DNA of 64,000 nt, taken from positions 577,827 through 641,826 of the forward strand of contig FMBT01000302.1 of assembly GCA_900095095.1 (NCBI GenBank), read 5' to 3'. Position numbers and translations under genes: made by a program. This document shows, piece by piece, positions 55,766 to 64,000 of the stretch. The notes beneath the pieces are model-generated. The model was not told the DNA's origin and searched no databases. It worked only from the letters and a program-made list of their open reading frames with translations. The stretch's first letter is position 1, and each line of letters begins with the position of its first letter. The stretch is from Fragilariopsis cylindrus CCMP1102. Taxonomy: Eukaryota > Bacillariophyta > Bacillariophyceae > Bacillariales > Bacillariaceae.

Positions 55766-56210
55766 TTTCGATGTTATTATATTTTCCCTTGGGGAGTTAT
55801 GTACAAGTGTCGATTGTTTCCAACGGTCTTTCTGCTCTGCTTGTAATAGAGTGAAGTCGTAGAAGACTATTGTAATAGAAAGATGCCTTCGCAGGTGTCG
55901 AGCAGCGCACAAAAACGGTACTAACTTAATTGTGCAGGACTACTGTACTTGAATTACTATCAACTACCAGGTACCGTAGTACGTTCAATATTTTTTAATA
56001 CGGAGAACCTCTTGTTTTTATGGCATAATTATTACAGCATAATTATTTTAGACGATTATTCGATGACCTAAATTGAGCCTACTACAGTCTTTGTTTACTT
56101 TGTTTCCCTCAGCCCCCTTTAAAAAAATACGATGGGATCTTTTGAACTTCGAACCCATCAACATCTTGATACTTGGCCTAAAAAGAAGGACGTCGAGATT
56201 TTTAATGATT
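55766..56210. other. Calmodulin upstream region
   Basis: Presumed promoter and 5' UTR; no further gene seen. Confidence 0.5.
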
Positions 56211-56525
56211 TTATTTTTCATTAATTTTTTTCAATACGAAGTAATAATATAAACTTTGTAAATGCAATTGTAGGTCCTTATTATACAATAGGGTGGAATC
56301 GTAAGTGTCATATTCAAGATTTTTTGTCTTTAACAGGTCACAATGATCCGCAAACGTTTTGTGTAATTCTTTGTTTAAGATTTTTACCTTTTCTTTAAGA
56401 TCCTCCCCAGGAACAGAATACAAGTAACAATCCATTTCATTCAAAAGCAAACGAATGAAATGATTAGTCGGGTACCTATTTCTAACGACCTTATTGCATA
56501 CATCTTCAATCCATTCTTAACATCG
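56211..56525 (-). pseudogene. Coding-like fragment, unknown family
   Basis: About 100 codons of protein-like sequence (EWIEDVCNKVVRNRYPTNHF, then LLLNEMDCYLYSVPGEDL and KILNKELHKTFADHC) preceded by an in-frame stop. An ATG at about 56525 would connect with a one-base shift. Its 5' end is only about 25 bp from the start of the divergent RibD-type gene, leaving almost no room for a promoter. It may be a small gene, a decayed duplicate or a terminal exon. I do not recognise it. Confidence 0.35.
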
Positions 56526-56551
56526 CAACAGAGCGAAATAACAAACGATTG

Positions 56552-57592
56552 ATGGAGCAGATTCAGATAACGAGAGAGCCTTCATGGCGTCGTTTCGTCG
56601 TTGTATTACTTTGGATTCAACTATATCTTACTTGTACTAGTATGGTAAAAGTAGCACATACTTTTACACCGAAATCTACATCTAACATTCTTCCATGCGA
56701 ACGTAAAAGAAGCGGATTTACTGCGATATCTTCCATTTTTACTTTGGCAGTGGAATCGACACCATCCTCGCCATTGATATTAGGAAATGAAGAAAATATC
56801 GTGCCTACAACAGGCGTCACATTAAAAATTGCCTTTGACTCGCAAAACAGCGTCGCTGATTTGTCCAGCGAAAAATCAGGGCGTTTTACTTCAAAGAAAA
56901 GTCTGGACATGGTACACCGCTTACGACGCGTGTCTGATGCGATATTAGTAGGGCGATCAACCGTAGAAATTGACGACTGCACATTGACCGTGCGAAGAGT
57001 TCCGCTGAGTCCACCTGGACAGCAAATGCCCCACAGAATGACTCTACATAATCAAACGCAGCCAACACGTGTGGTACTAGATCCAAAACTGCAACTACAA
57101 CTTGATCAGTTTCAAATTGCCAATGATACACTCGAAACGATTGTCGTATACGCCGTCACCGAGGACTTAAAGACTATTGGTGGAAGTGAAGAAGATGCGA
57201 TTAATGAATACTACGTCAGAACCGAAAACAAAGATTTTAAGAATGTCCAGTACTTGGGTGTTCTACCGATTGGTGAGCAAGGTACAGCACGAATCAGCAC
57301 TCGGCAAATATGTGATATACTTGAAGAGGAATTCGGCTTACATCATATTATGATAGAAGGTGGACCGAATACGGCTCTACAATTTTTAGAAGAAAAAATG
57401 GTGGACCGAGCCATTATAGTTCATGCACCCATATTATTTAGGGATCCATTGCCATCTAATATTACGCCAAAGATTCTCGAGCAAGCTGGTCTAGAACTGG
57501 TAGGAAGTTATAAATTGGGGGTCGACTCTGTAGATTGCTACTCGAGAAGCAGTATTCCGTGGCCATCGGATCCCATCTCGTCGTGGCCTTGA
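56552..57592 (+). CDS. RibD C-terminal-domain reductase (pyrimidine reductase of riboflavin synthesis), probably plastid
   Basis: Intronless, 346 aa from the ATG at 56552. Proteins of this fold reduce 5-amino-6-ribosylamino-uracil phosphate with NADPH in riboflavin synthesis. The N-terminus is Arg-rich, then hydrophobic (FVVVLLWIQLYLTC), ending VAHTF|TPKS, a plausible signal plus ASAF-like plastid site. The reductase domain (about 90-335) shows LKIAFDSQNSVAD, GRFTSKKSLDMVHRLR, SDAILVGRSTVEIDD, PTRVVLDPKL and the nucleotide-site motif HHIMIEGGPNTALQFL. No deaminase domain is attached, as in yeast Rib7 and unlike bacterial RibD, so a separate deaminase is expected elsewhere. Its 3' end faces the Kae1 gene 42 bp away. 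Confidence 0.8.
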   Translation: MEQIQITREPSWRRFVVVLLWIQLYLTCTSMVKVAHTFTPKSTSNILPCERKRSGFTAISSIFTLAVESTPSSPLILGNEENIVPTTGVTLKIAFDSQNSVADLSSEKSGRFTSKKSLDMVHRLRRVSDAILVGRSTVEIDDCTLTVRRVPLSPPGQQMPHRMTLHNQTQPTRVVLDPKLQLQLDQFQIANDTLETIVVYAVTEDLKTIGGSEEDAINEYYVRTENKDFKNVQYLGVLPIGEQGTARISTRQICDILEEEFGLHHIMIEGGPNTALQFLEEKMVDRAIIVHAPILFRDPLPSNITPKILEQAGLELVGSYKLGVDSVDCYSRSSIPWPSDPISSWP

Positions 57593-57634
57593 ATAAAACG
57601 ATAAACAGAACAATAAAGGGTCTTAATTTTATTA

Positions 57635-59069
57635 TCACGGGGCCCGCCATATTGCTTGAACCATGTCCGTCCGATATCGTTGAGTGCACCAACTATCTTC
57701 CAGAGATGTTTTTTCCCCAAATTGAAGCGCAAAGATGCCTGCTTGAGCAATCATCGCTCCATTGTCAATACAATATCTATGATCCATAGAGCTAACGCCT
57801 CCACCTCGTTCTTCGACCATTTGAAGCATCATCTCCTGTAGCCGTTTGTTGCACCCTACCCCTCCCACTATCAGCACTTGAGTTTGTCCGGTGTGCGCCA
57901 TTGCTCGTTCCGTGGTCTCCACCAACATGGCAAATAGTGTTTCTTGCAATGAAAAACATAGGTCTTCCTTTCGTTCTGTCTTTGCCAGTTGTTCCACCTG
58001 CGTCAAAATTCCTGAGAAACTCACGTCCATACCCTTCACAACATAAGGAAGTGGAATGTATTTCGTTCCTTTCTTTGCTTCCTGTTCGATGTTGTACCCA
58101 GGAGAAGGATCATTGGACAGATCAATTACCCTAGCAAATCGATCCAAACAATTACCAATTGCGATATCGATCGTTTCTCCAAATATCCGGTAGCGTTGAT
58201 TTGAGTACGCAATCACTTGAGTATTTCCCCCACTAACATATAATACAACAGGGTTTGATGTGCCTGTAGCTAGTCGTCCCATTTCTATGTGGCCTACAAA
58301 GCGACAGAAGACGAAGAAAAAAAGGGTTGGAAATCTTCCAAATGTTGGGACGAATTTTCCGCATCTACATCTACAAAATAAAACCTGAAGATTACGACGG
58401 TAAATTTCCGAGCATAGATGATAGACTACTGACCTACACAATGATTGACACCCACCAATGGAATTTTCCACAGCAACGACAACGTCCGAGCGCAAACGGC
58501 ACAAGATTGAAGAGGAGCACCCATCCCAGGTCCTTTTGTGAAACAAACTAAGATTCAGTAAATTTATGGAAAGTTGTCAGTTAAGGTATAAATAAAATGG
58601 TGGCGATAATAAAACTGCGGATTCTTGACTAGGCTTTGTAATTAAATCACTTCATCAACTCACTTGCACTGATCAATGTTTCTGGATGGTCCTCGTTTGG
58701 AAATGCTTCCAGAAGAGCTGCACGAACAAGCGCCACTATGTGATTTTGATGGTGCGTTGCGGTTTGTTTCGGTAGGAATCCTTGTCCTGTAGGTGCGATG
58801 TAGGTCTTTCGTGGATTAGATAGAATGTGATAGTTGGCTGGTTCATCTGCACCACTCATAGTAATAGCTTCGTGTCGTTGACCTCGATATTTTGCAGGAG
58901 TATACTTCACAATTCCTACACCCACCTTGTTCGCGCTGCCCTCCAGCCCAAGGACAATTGTGTCCCCGTACCTGTTAGGTTTGTAATTGTTATTAAGTGG
59001 CACTACGGGAATGGGAAGATTTTTTATAGCGTCTGCAGAGCAAGGGTCGTCAAAGGCGGTGCTTTTCAT
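57635..59069 (-). CDS. KAE1: tRNA N6-threonylcarbamoyladenosine synthase subunit Kae1/OSGEP
   Basis: Three exons: 59069-58664, 58547-58434 and 58293-57635. Introns are 116 and 140 bp, GT-AG; 392 aa from the first in-frame ATG. Kae1 is the catalytic subunit of KEOPS, which transfers threonylcarbamoyl to A37 of ANN-decoding tRNAs. The family order is clear: [34 protein letters not shown] (histidine metal ligands), [16 protein letters not shown] across intron 1, [15 protein letters not shown] across intron 2, [20 protein letters not shown] and [16 protein letters not shown]. It is of the cytosolic Kae1 rather than the mitochondrial Qri7 type (GLEGSANK and GPGMGAPL wording). A roughly 38-residue N-terminal extension before the domain has no clear targeting character. 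Confidence 0.93.
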
Positions 59070-59775
59070 TGTACTTGTGACGTTGGCGCTTGTGATACTA
59101 CACACTCTAGGGATATCAATAGTTACGGTAAATTATTATTTATTGTCCTACGACTATACTATCTCAATGCTAGTATTCAAGATGTGCTCGTACATTACCA
59201 TATCTTGTTGTACTCTGTCATCCTGTCTGTACTACTCGTATCATCACACACACACATTGACAGTTTTCGAATTGGGTTTTTGGGGTGGCATTATTCATTT
59301 GGATTTCAGATTAAGGAGGCGACTGACTAAATTCGGATGATAGTTAGATTGCCGTAACCTCTAACAGGCCGGAATAAAGCAGACACTCCAGCCACGGAGT
59401 TGCATACAGTACTACGTCATCAAAAAACATAATTATTTAATGGAAAAAAAAAAAAGACAAAAAAACCCGAGATAAAAAGTTGCGGGAATAATATTATTAT
59501 GTACTGTATGAACAGGTGTATTTATTTACTGAAGTTAATTCAGATAATCATCCTATCATGATATTTCGGGTATAACAGGCTGGACATTATTCAACGTAGT
59601 CCTTATTTATCCAGGACTTACCAGTACTATTACTGGCATGACGTACGCTAGTACGAATTTTAGGGACATTTTCAGGTAACATCTGAGTGTACTGTACATT
59701 TAAAAAAAGCAGGTAAAAATTTCATATCGCAAACTCATTTACCCCCGTCTCCAGTTGTTCTGACGATTAAAGAGT
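59070..59775. other. Intergenic region
   Basis: Presumed Kae1 promoter followed by AT-rich sequence with A-tracts. No gene recognised. Confidence 0.5.
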
Positions 59776-62700
59776 TCAACTCGAAGAGCGAAGAGTTTCA
59801 GAAGTAACTGTTTTCTCGCGTCTCGAAAAAATATGTTCCATATCTATGCCCATAGAAACAAACCACACCAATATTCGAAACTCATCACAATCATCGTTGA
59901 CTGTTTTCGCTCCTATATTACTATAAATGTTCGAGAACAGATTGTAGTATATATGTTCTTGGACCAATGAATGGTTCTGCTCGAACAAATGACAAAAAAT
60001 GTAGAGCTTGTATGCTTGTGCTTCTTGCGAGAGGGAAGACAACTTGGGCAGAGACATATTATCGGATGACAGAATTGGTGGAACATCCATTTCAGAATCG
60101 AAAACTTTGTGATTGGTCCTCGGGAGGTCGTTCGCATAACACTTCGACCGTAAATTTTTAGAAACATCGAATTGGATTTTACTTTGTGCCATGATATCGT
60201 CTCGTGTCGGCAACCAATCAATGCTTTGGCGAGTGCTGTTTCCATTATTATTTACATTACTTCCTGTTTTATCCGTCACTGGCGAATCAATTATGCTTAT
60301 GCTCACTTTCTTCAGTCGTGCAAGCATTATCTCTATAGTGAGACTATCATACTTTCCGTTTTTTTTATACTAACTGTGGTTAAAGGCAAGATATGCAAAA
60401 GATTGTCTCCCCACCACCGACGATCTTGTCCCCAACAATTGCCTTCCTTTGTTTTAGAAATAGGTCCCAAACATAGGACAAAGTTCCTCCAATTTTCGAT
60501 TTTCCCAGGATCGTTCTCCAGAATCTTTGCATAGAAAGATATATCAAAGGAGTGTTTTTCTTTGTTTGAAAATCTTCTCAGGAAGGAAGCAGGCTCCTTG
60601 TGAGCCCATACTTCAAAATGATAGTCGTGGAGCCTCTTGATATCATCCACAAAATCTTGGAGCGGACCTCCCACAAGTAGACCAATTGCCTGACCCCATT
60701 CAATTAATGTGAACACTGCAAAGTGAGCTTTAGCGCTGTCTTGATATTTAGCAAGTGTGAAGAGAGCGTTGACTGCGACAGATAACTCTAGACGGACATC
60801 ATCGTATTTCTTCATACATTGGCGCAATTCGTGCGCAGGGCCTTCGCAGCTCATGTATACGCTCTTTTTCTGTGATGGATAGGCGTGAACACCAGCGGAA
60901 ATTTTATTACCCGAAGAGATAAGCAGACAGGATGCTAGGCACCCTATATGCCACAGCTGAAAATCAACATTGATAGGGTCAATTTTTACAGCTTCTTGAA
61001 AACATTCTGATGCGTCATGAAAAATAAACTCTAGTTCCACAGCAAGAGTGCAGTTATCTTCGTGGTTTTGAATACCAGTTATATACTTCTTGGTTTCCAA
61101 ATCTTCGAGGGTGTACTTGAAAAGGTCCAAAGGAGTACAAAAGTCGAAGTTATCTATTGGTCTCGACAAGATTTCAGCTGCAGAAGAAGGAAGGCTGCGG
61201 CAAATTAGAGCAACCCCAAATATTACTCGTAACTTGGGAAAACCGATAAGACCATTCCGGCGGATTTTTGTTCGACAGAGTTCCCAAATTTTCTCTGCAA
61301 CTTGATTCATCCCTGAAACTTCGAGTAGCTCGTCATCTTCAGCGCAAGTCTTGTTTGATTCGTCGTTGCAGGGCGATATATACTCATGGCACATCTCATG
61401 ACAACCATTGGCCACAAAGTTGCAGTAACCAGTAATACCACGATTAAACTCCACCAGCGGAATGTCCATGTCCGATAAGTCTTGAATATAATTCGTGTAT
61501 CGGAGGTACAATTTGTTTTCGTTGATATCTGTAAACTCCTCAATGAGTTCCAGTATTTGTTTTTGTGTTTTTGATAAAATATGATCTTTGTTTGAAGTTC
61601 TAATCTTCCCGATTCGAGCCATCAATGTGGAAAGCATCAGCTTGTAAATTGAGGAATCCATCTTCACACTGACGTGATAGAATTTGGAATGACGATCAAC
61701 TGGGCCAAATAGAAACGAGGTAGGATCCAACGGGCATTGCGGAATCGGAGGGCTAGTACCTGCAATGTGACTGTACAAACTAGTGGGAGCAATTAGTGCA
61801 TCTCGTAAATTCTGGGAGATCGTTGGGGTTGTCTTGTTGCAAATTGTCGAACCAGATTTCATCGTCATGACATCGGCAATACCACCACTTGTCGTTGCAT
61901 CGGGTACAATCTTATCATTTGTCACGATTGCGGATTCTTCTTCTGTAACGCCCTGCTCTACATCGATATCATTATTTGTGATGTTGTACATTTTCTTTAT
62001 GGAACAAATTTTGTGCAGTCGCTTGATCTTGGATCTATTGTTATGGCAATGAGTGGTGATTTTGGTTAACATATTTCCGTTGATTGGTGAGTCTTGGTAG
62101 CTGTTCAAGATCCCTAATTTTTTCAAAACCTCAGTCGGGTTATTCCATGTATTTGTAGGAAGAGTAGCATGTTTTGCCCTTGTTCATCGGAAATTCTTGT
62201 CAAGTAGCCGGACATCCGAAAATTTGCGCAAACCGTTACGTCAGTATCACTCTTCGCCACAGAACGTACGCACAAAAGTCTAAGATAACGATCTTCTAAA
62301 CCAATACCATTAACAAATTCATTACCATCCCAACCACTACTACATAAATGCTTTGCTGCCATAGTTAAAAAGTGCTGAACATGACCCGAACGATAGCCAG
62401 GACGGAACGTATTGTTGGCATTTGTAATTATAGTTCTATTCAGTGGAAAGAAAAAACGGGAAGAACGCTGTCCGAATTGTTGCGTCATAAGAGCTCTGAA
62501 AGATGCCTTAGTTTCGCTTCTATCCATGCAGTCGTCTTCCTTGAAATCGTTCCTGACCATGGACGAATTTTGGACCATATTTTCTACTGATGGATTAAAA
62601 TTGTACGAAATATCACCCTTTCGGGGCATAGAATATCCCAAATCCCAGTAATTCAAGGCTTGCGGGGCATTGTTGACGACGAACCATTATGATGAATTGA

Positions 62701-63648
62701 ATCTTCGTCGTTTTTTTGGAACAGTAGTTTTGAGAGAGTAGAGCTAAAAGTTGGATCTGCTCCTTCAATTCGTCATCTTCCTCCAAATCATCAGTTATTT
62801 CTTGTTCTTTCGCCTTTTCTCGCTCTTTTCTCTTTCGTTCTCTCCGACGTTTCTTTCTTTCCTTGTTGTCTTCTATTCGACGTTGTTTCTTTTCTAATCG
62901 GAGTTTGGATCCTAAATATTGCTCTGCTCTGGAAAGAAATGCATCCCCTACGTCCTTCTCATCTTGAAAATTAACAGTTCGGTTCTTCCATCTATTTCGA
63001 AGTATGGAACGTTCGGCGTATCCTTCTATTCGCTGGACGCGGTCTTGTACTTCCTCGTGCGTTTCCAGCCGATAAGTGGTCTCCTTTTTACCAGACATAC
63101 TTTTTGTTGTAACTTTTTTTTTCGAGGACGGTAGCGTCCCGTAAGAGATTTACTAGTGAAGCCGTCAGCGTCGTCACCCGCAAGACGACGTTCGTTACTC
63201 AAGGTAAGGGCTCCTCGTTTTTTCGATGGGAATAAAGCAGAATGGATAGCTTCAAAATCCTCTGGATGATTCTGTCGTCGAAGATTATCTTCCTCTTTAG
63301 AAGAAAAATAAAAGGCCTGTGCAGTTCCGGATAATTCACATAAAATTGATCATCGGTCACGTCGACGTGTGAATCCTCATCATCCTCGTCATCTTCATCC
63401 ATTTCTACTTCTTCTTCGCTACTCTCCCCCTCGTGCTTTATCTTGTATGTTGATTCTGTTTTAAGTCTCTTATTTTGAATTGTTGATTGACTACCAATAT
63501 CACCGTTAAACTCGTTTCTGTTCCGTTTGGTGCAACTCTTTTCCCCCTCATTGTTCACATCCTCCTCGAGTTGATCTTGTTCTTTCTTCTGCTCGGATGA
63601 CAGTTTCTGTGACTGTTGATGGAATAGCTCGCTTAAGGTTAGTGGCAT
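59776..63648 (-). pseudogene. Long unknown gene (about 1,290 codons) interrupted by six same-sign frameshifts
   Basis: Seven minus-strand reading segments run head to tail without gaps or splice sites: 63648-~63318, ~63316-63115, 63110-~62740, ~62735-62642, 62656-~62150, ~62126-60350 and 60340-59776. Each junction is bridged by one added base, usually in a homopolymer (A9 at 63112, A-runs near 62730, 62165 and 60357). The joined product starts MPLTLSELFHQQ. It has an acidic Ser/Glu/Asp region, a highly basic helix (ERKKRRRERKRKEREK), then a long helical region with a TPR-like piece (DASECFQEAVKIDPINVDFQ) and ends with a helical domain. I recognise no family; a nuclear protein is plausible from composition. 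It is either a recently broken gene or an intact one with base-calling deletions. Confidence 0.6.
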
Positions 63649-64000
63649 GGTATTAGGCTAGTGGTATATTTAAAATGCCACTACGCACTACGGCATATAT
63701 GATGGTTCTTCCGAACTCTGGCTACAATGTTCAATGTATGTGGCATACATGAACATTGTTTCATTGTTAATATGATAGTACCAGGGGTAATAATTGTCAA
63801 CGGGATTAATTGTATAGTATGTTGTTGTCTGCTGTCCTGCATTTCCGCATCGGGCGGGGGACGATATTTTTTTTTTTTAAACTATTTTTTAATTTACTTT
63901 TTTACTACCGGACGTACACCGCACAGTAGCACAAACACAAAACTACCTTACACACTGCTGTCGTTCGTCTGTTAATGTTCAATGTACTAACTAATTTTGA
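63649..64000. other. Upstream region of the long unknown gene
   Basis: Presumed promoter, then AT-rich sequence to the window edge. No gene seen. Confidence 0.5.

Noticed and set aside
56105-56160. Possible tRNA on the minus strand (GGGTTCGAA box)
   Set aside because: The T-arm stem does not pair and no matching A box or acceptor stem is present.
56549-56551. RibD-type start at 56549
   Set aside because: The codon is TTG; the ATG immediately after it (56552) is used instead.
58664-59105. Longer Kae1 N-terminus beginning at 59105
   Set aside because: That codon is GTG, with an in-frame TAG just upstream; the first ATG is at 59069.
60336-60375. A 38-nt intron between the last two segments of the long unknown gene
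   Set aside because: Too short for a spliceosomal intron, and adding one A to the adjacent A-run restores a smooth reading, as at the other five junctions.
1-64000. CRISPR array, rRNA genes, prokaryotic operons or riboswitches
   Set aside because: None seen: direct repeats are transposon- or microsatellite-derived, genes have spliceosomal introns, and no rRNA-like sequence is recognisable.

Overview
The window looks like nuclear DNA of a diatom. It encodes a chlorophyll a/c light-harvesting protein with a bipartite plastid presequence, and the light-harvesting protein and the plastid glycolate/glycerate transporter both have an ASAF-type cleavage site or a related one. It also holds a diatom-style LRR membrane protein with a VDCDRVEC tail, a diatom-type copia retrotransposon, short GT-AG introns, and coding DNA rich in Ser, Gln, Thr and Asn runs. 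I cannot name the species. Exon joins given below were derived by eye from splice sites and phase; every spliced model closes in frame.

Layout. 0.2-15 kb: a GPI-anchored GH72 glucanosyltransferase, a light-harvesting protein, a Rad52 recombinase with a long Gln-rich repeat tail, a repeat/half-RING protein, a frameshifted unknown gene, a 2-oxoglutarate dioxygenase with ArpA/BesD-like motifs, and the LRR membrane protein. 15.8-26.6 kb: a dispersed repeat, then a complete copia-type LTR retrotransposon with apparently identical 218-bp LTRs and a GCTCC target duplication. 26.8-40 kb: a signal peptidase I/IMP-type protease, an orphan ORF, the LrgA-LrgB plastid glycolate/glycerate transporter (PLGG1 type), a K+-dependent-type H+-pyrophosphatase, a methyltransferase-like protein and a tail-anchored protein with an RVxF-like motif. 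40-49.5 kb: gene-poor, with an inverted copy of the dispersed repeat followed directly by a second LTR element that has no recognisable pol (LARD-like) and is built from short repeats. 49.5-59 kb: an SR-type splicing factor, a TLC-domain membrane protein, calmodulin, a RibD-type reductase and the Kae1/OSGEP tRNA-modification enzyme. 59.8-63.6 kb: one long unknown gene that reads through only if six single-base frameshifts, all of the same sign, are bridged.

The genes are typical eukaryotic single units rather than an operon-like pathway. Several pairs converge (RibD/Kae1 42 bp apart, transporter/H+-PPase, methyltransferase-like/tail-anchored protein) and others diverge from shared upstream regions (Rad52/repeat protein, H+-PPase/methyltransferase-like). 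The most unusual content is in the two retroelements: gag and pol in one frame separated by a single TGA, a Met-tRNA anticodon-loop primer site, a PDZ-like segment inside pol, and in the second element palindromic TTTTGTC arrays shared between LTRs and internal ORF.
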